Shown here in pieces: positions 12,913 to 23,357 of a stretch of 64,000 nucleotides of DNA. The notes under the pieces were generated by a model, which saw nothing but the letters and a program-made list of their open reading frames with translations, was not told the DNA's origin and did no database searches. This DNA is from Ziziphus jujuba (taxonomy: Eukaryota; Streptophyta; Magnoliopsida; Rosales; Rhamnaceae), in assembly GCF_031755915.1 (NCBI RefSeq), contig NC_083380.1, positions 28,305,501 to 28,369,500 on the forward strand, written 5' to 3'. A program made the position numbers and the translations under genes. Numbering within the stretch: position 1 is the first letter of the stretch; each line of letters begins with the position of its first letter.

Positions 12913-12928
12913 TAGAGCTCGATACCAA
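12913..12928 (-). other. Primer-binding site, tRNA-iMet type
   Basis: On the minus strand TGGTATCGAGCTCTAG begins two bases after the end of the upstream LTR. The plant initiator-Met PBS is TGGTATCAGAGC, so this copy appears to have lost one A after TGGTATC. The loss could be a mutation or a sequence error. Confidence 0.75.
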
Positions 12929-12930
12929 CT

Positions 12931-15864
12931 CGTCAGACCTCGTCCGTAATTCCTTCCCTAACTCCTGCATACTCTCGATCCTGGGAAACCCTACCGGACC
13001 CTCCAACGGAAAATCCGACAGAGTCTCCCCTAAGGGATTTACTTACCACAAACTACCTGCACTGAAAACACACTTCTATAAACATCTCCTTATTCCTCCC
13101 ACAACTACAAATTGTTCCACAAATTTCAAGACTTCAAAAAATAAAACAACAAGAAGAACCCAAAGGCATAAAAACAACGACACGTCCAATACAAAGATAG
13201 CGTAGCATTATACGACAAATGTGGAATTTATAAAAATAACAGATAAAGAAGCAATACAGATAGAGAGGAAAAAGGGAAGAAAAACTTCTTGAACCTTCGC
13301 AACGAATCGAGACGCTTGGGCTCGCCCCCGACAATCAACGTCTCCAACCCGGACCTAGGGGAACGGAATTTAAGAGTGTGAGATGCTAATCATCTCAAGA
13401 GTGACCCTAACTACTATACACCTTTAATATTAATAATATAAAAATAAAGGAATTTAATTAAGCAATACCATTAACAATTAAATAAATAAATAAATAAATA
13501 TTTAAAGTAATAATTTCTTTCAAAACTCTCACTATTCACTCGTTTGAAATGTTCCCCTTTTAAAACATTTTCACAAAACCCTTGTACGTACTTCCCAAAA
13601 ACCAAGGAACCAAACGAATTAATAAACAACAAATAAACAAATAAATAAATACCCCAAATATAAATATTCTGTAATAAATTATAATAAATAATTTTTTTTG
13701 AACACCTTTGGGGTTTTAAACTTTAATTGCAATTTACACCGACAATTACACCTGACGCACCACACCATATACCTGATGCCCTCCGATACCTACTGGCCCC
13801 GAGCACCGATCAAGTAGAGGTTAAAGAGAGAAACCCGCAAAGGGTCACTTCGGTCCCGACAAGCATCGATCGCTAAAACCATCAACCCGCCAAGGAGGGG
13901 GCGGCCGTGCACAACAATAACCTTGCCTCGCCCACGTCCAATGGCAACTCACGGTGAAGTAATAACCGTGCGCTAAACTGAGATAATAACCGCGCACTAC
14001 CACGTGTCCATACACCATACACCGTAACACCAATACTGTGTGAGTGCGTCTAAAAATAAACAATAATAACCAACCGTACCGTTTTACAAATTACCGTGGG
14101 AAGTATACCAAATTTTCACAAAACACCATCCCACATATTTTTATTCAACAACCCGGTACGAAAACATCGATAATCAACAAACCACAATTTTCCTCGAAAT
14201 ACGAGATGCAACCATAAAAATACCATGCGGTATAATTTATAAAATATAACCAAATATTTTCGTAAAATATTTAACCCAATTATGTCTTAAAATCAAATTT
14301 AAAACCACGTACAAATACCACCAAAATTCACTTTGCTCATGCATAATAAATTAAACAACAATATAATTCATAATTAAATCACCATAAAATAATAATCGGG
14401 AATTTCTTAATGATCCCAAAATTTCCATTTATTACCAATGGTAAATATATATATAAAATAATATTTTTCCCGATTATATTTAAAATACACCACATGAGCA
14501 CAATTTTACAGATACCAAATTAATACCACATAAATACAATTAATTACCCCTAAAATATTTTAAAGGTGGGTCACCACCCTGAGCACGTAATTAACCCATG
14601 ATCCACCACGGGATCAATTCTACGACTCACCTGCTCCTAGAACAAAATTCACGTATTACCAAATAAATTAATATTTTAATCGGTAAATAATACCCTAAGA
14701 CTCCGGGCTTAAACGCAAACGTTAACCAAAATGGTCGAATGATATACCGAATCGAAGCTTGTAGGAACGAGGATCACCAATCCGGTCTCCGTCGACCCCA
14801 CCCGCCGGAGGTGGCCGAATTTGGTCGGAAAGGTTCTGGTGTTCACTTCCCCATATCTCGCAAACCGCTTCGAATTTCTCGGGATTGGAGGCCATTTTTG
14901 GATTCAGAGGGACCCAAAATAGGGGGATAGGAGGCTCAATTGGGAGTGGCTGGCCTAAAACACAAGAAAAGAGGAGAGAGAAACTTAGCCACGGCGGCTT
15001 CTCCGCCCGACGGCTGCTGGTCCGTTTGGCGGCTGGCCGTGAAACTTGGCGGCCAAGCTCGCGAGGTGGCGGGCTTCCTTGGTGGCCGGCGCGTGAGGGC
15101 TATGGGTGGCCGGAATTCAAAACACGGAGAGAGAGAGACGGTCGAGGGGAAGAAAAAATAACCGTGTGTCGTGTGTTTTTGGGAAGAAGAAGGGAAAAAG
15201 AAAAAAAGAAAAGAAAAAGAAAAAGAAATGGTGGTGTTTTCCCACGTGGGGAAAAGAAAAGAAAAAGAAAAAGAAAAAGAAAACGAAAAAGAGAAAGAAA
15301 AAGGAAAAGAAAAGAAATAATTAAATAATATTAATAATAATATTATTATTCAAAAATAATAAAATAATTTGTTTTTTTTTTCACATGGTTGACATGTGGT
15401 ATTTCACCATGGTGACACATGGCCACCTTCATTGAGTCACACGTGGCACCTCGTTATGCGTGTAAAAATAATATTAAAATAATACAAGATTTGAAAAACT
15501 TTACAGCCCATAACTTTCAAACCACATGTCCAAATCCTGACGTGCCGCTAGTCTACGGACTCGTACCGACCAGCACTTCACAATCATGCATGAGTCAACG
15601 CTCAACCTTACATGCATAAAAAGTCAACGCCCCCACCTCTTGGACAGTGTGGACCTCAACTTGTTTTTACTCAAACTTTCAAACCGTAGTCTGCTAACGT
15701 ATACTCGCCTATTTAACTCGTACAACGTGTACTTCAGAATAACTACCTCACTAACCTAGAATTCCAACCGGATCAAAAAGTCAACTTTTGACCCTCTTGC
15801 CAACGGTCCAACACAACCTTGGCCAACGCAAAAATTCCGACATGGTTCGGGACGGGGTGTTACA
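12931..15864 (-). repeat. LTR, right copy (5' LTR in element orientation)
   Basis: 2,934 bp, starting CGTCAGACC (the terminal T is changed to C relative to the left copy) and ending GGTGTTACA. It is collinear with the left LTR along its whole length but carries many scattered substitutions and 1-6 bp indels. These are clearest at the first 60 bp, near 13790-13860, 14150-14166 and 15640-15730. Confidence 0.88.
15175..15318. repeat. Purine tract (GAAAAG)n inside right LTR
   Basis: Counterpart of 11645-11790, with the same CCCACGTGGG interruption at 15241-15250. Confidence 0.85.
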
Positions 15865-15869
15865 TATAC
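15865..15869. repeat. LTR-retrotransposon target duplication, right (TATAC)
   Basis: Exact repeat of 9395-9399, directly after the terminal CA of the right LTR. Confidence 0.85.
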
Positions 15870-16660
15870 CCTGTTTAAAATTTATCCAGACAATATTTAT
15901 CATTTTCAGGATAAACAGGTGAATACTTTTACTTTTATACGTATTTTTAAAATAATATGCATTGCCTAGGACAAAACCTGGATTTATTTTTTTGCAGGAA
16001 AGAAAAATTATACATATTATATATAAGTATATGATAATATTTATTATTCTTTAGAAAGCTATCTTCAAATTATGACAAGGAATATTGACACGTCAAGTAC
16101 AAAGTATTGTATTGATAAACTTTTTAATATAAAAATTACCAAACAGTACGACACAAATATAAAATTTGAAGAAAATATTTAATCTAACGATCTAAAATCC
16201 AATTTAAACATGTCAATACAAGTAAGCAGAATAAGAAAAGAAGATAGGGGGGGGGGGGGGGGGTGTAAAAAACCCTAAAAAGGAATATTTATAAAGGTTA
16301 CCCATAAATTGAATTTTTTTTAAAATTTTTTAATTTTATTTTTTATGTTGCTTGAAAGGAATGGATAAAATCTTTATGCTCCACCCACCTGTAAAATGGC
16401 CCATATCGATCCCTACTACTACATCATCTTTTTGCCAAAAAAATTAAATGATAAAAAATATTACCTTTTTGCCAATAAAGCGTCCAAAATGCAAATTACC
16501 ATAGATCTAACTATATTTTTTTTTATCATAAAATTAAAAGTCCACTTTTCCACAATATATACTCCCAATCCTTTCCCTTTATACATTACTCAAGCTTTTT
16601 CCTTGCCGTATTCTATGCTACTTTCTCTATCTCTCTGTCTTTTCTTTTGACGTGGAAATT
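15870..16660. other. Upstream region of the WD40 gene
   Basis: AT-rich DNA between the retrotransposon and the WD40 gene. It contains a G14 homopolymer (16249-16262), and a CT-rich stretch (16620-16648) just before the start codon fits a plant 5' leader. The retrotransposon ends only about 800 bp upstream of the coding start. Confidence 0.5.
16553..16590 (+). promoter_or_regulatory. Candidate TATA region of the WD40 gene
   Basis: CAATATATACTCCC at 16553-16566 and TTTATACA at 16578-16585 lie about 75-105 bp before the ATG and upstream of the CT-rich leader. Either could be a TATA box. The assignment is by position only. Confidence 0.3.
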
Positions 16661-17950
16661 ATGGAGTTCAACCAAAGCTCTCACTCAAACAATATTGATC
16701 ACCATCTTCATCTCCAATTCAATTCCAACCATGATCATCATCTCCTTCTCCATGACCATCCACAAATACCCCATCTTTCTTCACAACTAAGCCTTCCTTC
16801 ACTTCCATCACTCACTTCACAATCCCACAATCACTACCAATATCCGAATTCAGACACTACTAATACCATCCATCACCACTGCCTAACCACTTTCAAATGC
16901 CAAACTACAACTCTTACTACTTCATACATATCTTCCCTCACCGTTGCCGGAAAATCCATCATCACTGCCACTTCCGACGGTGAAATCCGGTCATGGAACC
17001 TCGACGAGGAAAAGAACTACAACTCAATTGATTACAACATCCTCATGGCTGCAGGGAAAGGTGCAGTGAAATCCCTGGTGGTTTCAGGCCATGAAAAACT
17101 CCTCTTCAGTGCTCACCAAGACCACAAAATCCGAGTATGGAAGATCGAAAATCATCACGACCAACACACCGATCACAAAAAGCTTAGTCGCTTAGCTACT
17201 TTACCGACACTCAGCGATCGAGCATCGAAGCTTCTAATTCCCAACAACCATGTTCAAATTCGCCGCCACAAGAAATGCACTTGGGTGCACCATGTGGACA
17301 CAGTGTCCGCGCTGGCTTTGTCAATGGACGAACAACTCCTCTACTCCGTTTCATGGGACCGAACACTCAAGATATGGCGAACCGCCGACTTCAAATGCTT
17401 GGAGTCGGTGAGGAACGCCCACGACGACGCTATAAACGCCGTTGCAGCCTCCGTTGATGGTTATATTTATACAGGTTCAGCAGACAAGAAGATCAAGATA
17501 TGGAAGAAAAATATGGAAGAGAAAAAACACTGTTTAGTTGGTTCGCTGGAGAAGCACAACTCTGGTATTAACGCACTGGCTCTGAGCTCGGATGGGTCGG
17601 TGTTGTATTCAGGTGCAAGTGATAGATCGATTGTGGTTTGGGAGAAGGATAGTGGTGGTATTATGGAAGTTGTTGGTGCCCTTAGAGGTCATAGCAAATC
17701 AATATTGTGTTTGGCTGTTGTGGAAGATGTGATATTCAGTGGTTCAGCAGATCAAAGTATAAGGATTTGGAGAGGTAAAGATAGGAATTATTCATGTTTG
17801 GGAGTTTTGGAAGGTCATTCTGGTCCTGTTAAGTGTTTAACAGCAGAAATTGATGATTGCAATTCTTGTGAGGATGGTAATTCCTATCTTGTTTACAGTG
17901 GTGGATTGGACGGTGACATCAAGGTCTGGCAGATTATTGTTCCAAATTAA
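16661..17950 (+). CDS. JGB: JINGUBANG-like WD40-repeat protein
   Basis: Single-exon gene of 429 codons. The ATG at 16661 is used; the open frame reaches back to a GTG at 16652 that is not a plausible plant start. The N-terminus (residues 8-75) is low complexity, rich in His, Asn and Ser. Seven WD40 blades follow, with the WD-position Trp at about residues 112, 160, 239, 281, 327, 370 and 423. Examples are SWDRTLKIW, GSADKKIKIW, GASDRSIVVW and GSADQSIRIW. Seven blades should close one beta-propeller. Layout, intronless structure and the 'KCTWVHHVDTVSALAL' block match the plant JINGUBANG family. Its Arabidopsis member restrains pollen germination, reportedly through TCP4 and jasmonate synthesis. 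The family is large, so the exact role of this copy is unknown. It probably acts as a cytosolic or nuclear scaffold without catalysis. Confidence 0.9.
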   Translation: MEFNQSSHSNNIDHHLHLQFNSNHDHHLLLHDHPQIPHLSSQLSLPSLPSLTSQSHNHYQYPNSDTTNTIHHHCLTTFKCQTTTLTTSYISSLTVAGKSIITATSDGEIRSWNLDEEKNYNSIDYNILMAAGKGAVKSLVVSGHEKLLFSAHQDHKIRVWKIENHHDQHTDHKKLSRLATLPTLSDRASKLLIPNNHVQIRRHKKCTWVHHVDTVSALALSMDEQLLYSVSWDRTLKIWRTADFKCLESVRNAHDDAINAVAASVDGYIYTGSADKKIKIWKKNMEEKKHCLVGSLEKHNSGINALALSSDGSVLYSGASDRSIVVWEKDSGGIMEVVGALRGHSKSILCLAVVEDVIFSGSADQSIRIWRGKDRNYSCLGVLEGHSGPVKCLTAEIDDCNSCEDGNSYLVYSGGLDGDIKVWQIIVPN

Positions 17951-20084
17951 TCTCTGATATAGAGAATAGATTATTATTATTATTATTATTATTATTTATT
18001 TTCTTCTTATTTTTAGGTTTGAAAATGTTTGAACAATTTTTTGAAGATTTCATGCCTCTAAAGAGTTTCTAACCGATTAAGCTCTTATGAAAAAAATGAA
18101 GCAAAAGTTATTCCCGAACAAGATCCATTTGAGATTCTGCTACAATTTTAGTATACACAATAAAATAAAATAAAATTTTTAATTTTTATTTTATTTTTAT
18201 ATGCAAGTGTAACGTAGTAGTTAAGTTTTATGGTCTCGCTTTCAAAACTAACATTTTTTTCATCATTGAGGATTAATGTTGCCCTTTGGAAAAGTTCTGT
18301 TGACATAAAAAACGTCATAAATGGAATATATATATATATATAATCAGTCTACAGTAAAATTTATTTTATTTTGTTAAACTAAAATAAAAACTATTGAACC
18401 ATATGTTAAAATTTAAAATTTAAAAATAATTAAATATAGATTTAAAAACATACTAAAATTCTATTTAGAAAAAATAAATTTTAAATTAATGATTAATAAA
18501 TATAATCTTAAATTTTAATTTTTAATGCAATCTAAAAACTAAAAAAAAAAAATTTATATTAATTTTTATATTAAAAATTTTATTTGAATTTGACTGTATA
18601 TATATATATATATTATATGTAATTGTTTTACACTCAGTGGAGTAGGAACTTTTAATGGAATAGGAACTTACATGATTTACTTTGATATTACAGAAGCTTA
18701 TATATAGATCATACAGTAATGTAACTTCACATAAAAGTTTTTGTCAATCAATGGGGTTAACTATTTTCTCTAAATCAATGAATGCAATATGGTATAGAAT
18801 GGACTAAACATTGACTTTTTTGGGGTTAACATAGACTTGTTAACCAATGGAATCTAATCTAGGTTGAGACAACAATCAATTATCTATTAAAAGCATGACT
18901 AGACGGTGTAGGGTCTAGAATCCAGACACAATGTTACATATATCCACATTATATTCCATTTTATTTCTTTGGATTAATATTAGACATGCAATTGTAGCCC
19001 AAAAAAATAAAGTATTAGACATGCAATTAATAGGTTAACTTCTGCTTCTAAGGATTAGTTGGATGGTGGGACACACAAAAAAGTAGATAGAAAAATCAAC
19101 AGGATTTGGATATTGTCGTATTCAAAAATTCAATAATAATAACTAATGGATTTTTTTTTAAAGGGATTCTTGTTCTTATAAAATCTTACCTTCCATTTCT
19201 TTGTCGATGCTCTGAATTGTCAAAGTAGGATTGCCAGAGGAGAAAGTAAAAGCTCATTTCTTTATCCAAGGGCAGGTAGGAAAATGTAAACCAGTAATTT
19301 ATATGAGATAGAAAACCATGATTTGATAATCTTTGTAATCTTAAATCCTTTCTTATAACTAAGAAAGTAAACAGGTTGTATTCCATAAAGCAAAATGTAT
19401 GGTACACCTGGCTCAATAATTAACATTATTACTAATATATAAATATTTTTTTTTTTACAACATTAAATTCATTAACAACTGAGGAAAAAAAAATTTATTT
19501 CGCCTAAATTAAGATTTCAACATGGATGCCTACAAATACTACTAATATAAATATATACATTGTTCATCATTAGCTTTTTCCTTTTTAGATCTTGAAATTT
19601 CCTTATTTTTATCCATTAACTTTGTTAGAATAACTTTACCTTTTTTATTGTTCAAACAAATAAAAAAAAAAAAAAAAAAGGAGTGCGCTAATAGTAGTAA
19701 TGATTACCAATGAAATTATTGGTTAATAATTGTTAATTACCAACATTTAATTAGATATTTAAATTTTAATGAATATAATAATAAAAAATGTATTTTGCTC
19801 ATAAACTAAATAGGGAAAAGTATTTACGTAATATTTTATTGAATTAAGTAAATATTTTATTACTATTACATGTTGACGATTACTTTAAAAAATTTACGGA
19901 ATTAAATAAATTTTGAACTATAATAAATTAATTGATAGAAACAGAATGTTAAAGTTAAAGATTAAATTGACAAAACTTGCAAAGCACAGAAATTTTTTTA
20001 AAGTGTAATTTTTATCCAAAAAGGAATTAAAGTATAATTGATGCAAAAAAAACATATAAATATGAGTCCTGGAAGGTTGATGAT
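17951..20084. other. 3' region of the WD40 gene and AT-rich intergenic DNA
   Basis: Begins with an (ATT)n run at 17969-17996 in the likely 3' UTR. It then holds AT-rich sequence with (AT)n at 18329-18343 and 18597-18613 and a poly-A run at 19661-19679. A 76-codon minus-strand frame at 19186-19416 has no recognisable similarity. No gene is called. Confidence 0.5.
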
Positions 20085-20648
20085 TAGGGATGTCAACGGG
20101 GCGGAACAGGACCGGTTTTTAAAATCCCGTCCCCGTCCCCGTAGGAAATTTTACATCCCATCCCCGTGATTTTTCCTGTTTCTTTAAATGCGGGGCGGGA
20201 TCGGGGATTTTGCGGGGCGGGGATGAGACAGGATGGTTTTCCCCATTTTGTTTTTTAATTGATATTTTTTTTGAAAATTTATATAAAAAAATTATTTTGT
20301 GATTAAAAATAAAAAAAATGACTACAATGTAATAAAAATATAATAAAATACATCAAGGAACAAATTTACAATTATAATAAAATACATATTTAAAAAAATA
20401 AATAAATAAATAAAATGATTTTACATAAATAAAATTTTATAAAAAAATAATAAATAAATATATATATATATATATCGGGGCGGGTTCAGGGCGGGGTTAT
20501 TATTCTCCGTCCCCGACCCGTCTCCGACTCGATTTTTAAGCATTTATCTCGAGCTTGTCCCGTATTCTCAAATTTTCAAAAAAAAACTGCCCTATTAAAG
20601 GAGATGCATCACGGTTTTAGAGATGGACAGGCCAAATTGACATCCCTG
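20085..20648. mobile_element. hAT-like non-autonomous element, GC-patch family (564 bp)
   Basis: Terminal inverted repeats TAGGGATGTCAA (left) and CAGGGATGTCAA (reverse complement of the right end). Just inside the ends are strings of GGGGCGGG or CCCCGTCCCCG, in contrast with an AT-rich centre. The flanking octamers (TTGATGAT and TGTGGTAA) do not match, so the target duplication is lost or the ends are slightly off. The subterminal wording (GGATGGTTTTCCCC, then TTTTTTAATTGATAT) also occurs in the element inside the LINE at 28971-30303, so both belong to one family. Confidence 0.65.
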
Positions 20649-20770
20649 TGTGGTAAAACAAAACCTAAAAGAATTTTTTTTTTTTTTCCTGCAAGGAAAG
20701 CAAAGAAAAATCTACCAAATATCTTTGTTTTATTTTTTTAAGTAAAAGGTTAAATCAATCAACTCTTATC

Positions 20771-20773
<3 letters not shown>

Positions 20774-20842
<69 letters not shown>
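20774..20842. repeat. Perfect (GA)n microsatellite, ~69 bp
   Basis: Uninterrupted GA dinucleotides from 20774 to 20842. Confidence 0.97.
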
Positions 20843-20843
<1 letters not shown>

Positions 20844-22265
20844 CAATCGCTAACCACGAAAGATCATTATTATGTTTCCTTTGGAACAAACCAAATTCCA
20901 TATCAAGTGGGGAAAATAAGTAATTGTTAATTTATATACATATTCACTTTATATGGCACTGATCCGTACGATTTGGACTTGGAAGGTAAATAAAATTTGT
21001 AGACCCATTAGTTATCTCCTATGCCGATTTTCTTGAAAGCTTAAACTTTTTGACCTCTTAAAGATTAAAACTAAATAAATAATAAGACAAATTTCACTTA
21101 AACATTTTTATTTTATCATAATTATATTTACATCTCATATTTTTTTAAAGATCATTCGTAATTTCTTTTTGTTTTTTATACTTGTTAAAATAAATTTATT
21201 TGTTAGTTTGTACAAATCAATTTTCAAAATTAAAGGTTAAATAGAAATTGAAAATCAATATTTCATAATTGAATAAATTTTAAAAATATAATTCCAAAAC
21301 TAGTAAAAGTTAATATATAAAAATTTCATGATAGATTTTCAAAAAAAAAAAATGAAATTTAAGTATGATTAGCAAAAACCAAAAAGTTCTAAATAATTTT
21401 TTTCCTAAATCATGAGAGCAGAAAGTTAGGTAACAGTCATATTTCCCATGAGACAATCATCATGACCTAATCCTTTTATTTATTTATTTATTTCCAAAAA
21501 CCCACTCCCAAATGTTATGCAAGGTGCTGATTTGATCCGACGGAGATGCAGATAGAAGATCCATCAAATTCTCCTTCCAAAACAACCCGATAAAAATATT
21601 AAAAACCCATTTAGCAAAATGGTCCCTCCTAGCACCAATACCTAATAAAAACCCACCTTCCCCATAACTTGGGTAAAGTTGTCTAGAGTAGACTCTTTGG
21701 GCATGTGAAATAGCATATGATATTATCTTAAGGATTTATTCTCTAGCTCAAAACAAAAAACTGAATTGAATGCATAAGTGACAGTTAGCCAACAATAGCA
21801 TTTCTTTTTTTAATCATTTACAACAAGTTTCCTACACCTTAATATCTCAAATGCCAACACTATATTTTAGATGGTTAAATTCCTAAATTTTTCTCTTGCT
21901 TTTATTTATACCATTTGGACCTATTTGAAAGGTGTCAAATTTTGTTGGAATATGAAATTCCCTGGCAAAATAAATTTTTGTATTCAGAAGATCTTGAGAA
22001 TGAGGAAATTGTAGGATTTATGAGAAACTAATTCTCACAACTTGGAAAAATAAGGTGTAAAGTAGTTTCTTCCAAAAAGATATGCATTTTGAAATTCCAA
22101 AACTAATTTTATATATATTTTTTAAATACAATTTTATCCTCAATTTAAACACAAATTAATTTAAGATGCATTTGGAAAAAATAAAATAAAATTTTAAAGT
22201 GTTTTTCACAGCTCACACAGACTTTTATAGTGCTTAAAGGTGTATCATGTAAAGTGTATGTGCAT

Positions 22266-22267
<2 letters not shown>

Positions 22268-22306
<39 letters not shown>
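22268..22306. repeat. (GA)n microsatellite, ~39 bp
   Basis: Uninterrupted GA dinucleotides, ending in GAGAAAGG. Confidence 0.95.
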
Positions 22307-22310
<4 letters not shown>

Positions 22311-23357
22311 CGTTACCACTTCGATAAAACCAAAGGTTTACTCTTCCAAAACTATTTGGAGGTTGATCATATAATTCTAACAACGACATTAAAGGGAAAA
22401 AAAAATATATTTGCAGTCATGCTCATGAGATCAGTATTTAGACAATCGCACTTTTTTTGGGACAGAAAATAAATAAATAAAATAAAAAGGGGACAAACTA
22501 TAAGGTAATGGGGACACTTGTCTTGATGACTCAACTAGAAGTAATTTTCAAATGGCAAGGAATCAATTTCATGCTAGATTTTAATTATAGTAGATCAATT
22601 GAGAATGCTTGACTTGATCATGCAAATCCTGTACATTAGTCCAAATTAGTCATCTACGTCAAGAATATCTCCATTTGTCAACAAACATGCATCACCCTAC
22701 CCTTTTTTGGTCCAATGCCTAGGCTAACCAAAAGTCGTCCTTCACCTATCTTTATAAGCAAAGTTTTGCCAAGCAATTATGTGAAAATGCACAGTTGTCA
22801 AGTTAACTCAATCCTGTTTCTAAATCTATTCTATGTCAATTCTAGAAGCAATCTCACTTGAATTTAATTTTAAAATTATTATATAATAAAAAATATTAAG
22901 TGGTCGCTCTTTGTGAGTGGTGTTCCCCCACTTCCACTTTCTTTGTTTAGTATTTAAATAATTATTGTTTTCAAGCTTAAAGGCGACTCTCAAGTGTTGG
23001 TTTCTTCTTTGTACCTTTCGGTTACATGGGTTTGTACCCTTTTGGCATTTCCATAATATATTTTGACTTGCCTAGAGAAATCTGAAAAGTACTTACCTAA
23101 CAGAAGCCAAAATGATAGTTCATGAAAGTTCTTTATCATAATAGTACCAATTTCCTAGAGTATCCTTCCCATCTCCTAAAATAAGTATGAAAAAACCATA
23201 AAAGAATAACTGCACAATAAGTTCAACAAGTGAAAATGGTGGATCGAAGGCAAATGTCATTTAAAAGTGAAACTTCGATGTTAAGCTGTTACATACACAG
23301 GTGTAAGGCAGGTGGAAAAGATAGTAGACAACCGAAAAAAACAGGTTTCTACATTAT

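Larger units (their letters stand above)
12344..12930 (-). mobile_element. Internal region of the LTR element (587 bp, non-coding)
   Basis: Contains no retroviral coding domain. Its plus-strand start 'AAATTTCGTCCTC' (12359-12371) is the complement of the GAGGACGAAATTT wording that typically closes the internal domain of plant Ty3/gypsy elements just before the polypurine tract. This suggests that only the two ends of a once larger internal domain were kept. A 101-codon minus-strand frame (12466-12771) has no recognisable domain. Confidence 0.7.
9400..15864 (-). mobile_element. Non-autonomous LTR retrotransposon (LARD-like), complete
   Basis: A 6,465-bp element flanked by TATAC duplications. 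It has two LTRs of about 2.94 kb (9400-12343 and 12931-15864) around an internal region of just 587 bp. Read on the minus strand, the upstream LTR is the right copy. It is followed by a tRNA-iMet-type primer-binding site, the short internal region, a GGGGAAGG polypurine tract, and the second LTR starting TGTAACACC. No gag, protease, RT, RNase H or integrase frame is present, so it must have been mobilised in trans. The TGTAACACC LTR start and the PBS type suit a Ty3/gypsy chromovirus (Tekay/Del-like) parent, which is an inference. Open frames inside the LTRs are purine-tract or GC-rich artefacts. Confidence 0.85.
20649..23357. other. Intergenic DNA with GA microsatellites
   Basis: AT-rich DNA without a supported gene. 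An 80-codon frame at 22230-22472 is built around a GA repeat. The stretch 22905-23060 (a CTTTCGGTTACATGGGTTTG word and its surroundings) has the look of a non-LTR retrotransposon 3' tail, but I cannot bound it. Confidence 0.45.

Noticed and set aside
16652..16660. GTG-initiated extension of the WD40 gene
   Set aside because: Nuclear plant genes start at ATG. The ATG at 16661 follows a normal leader and costs only three residues.
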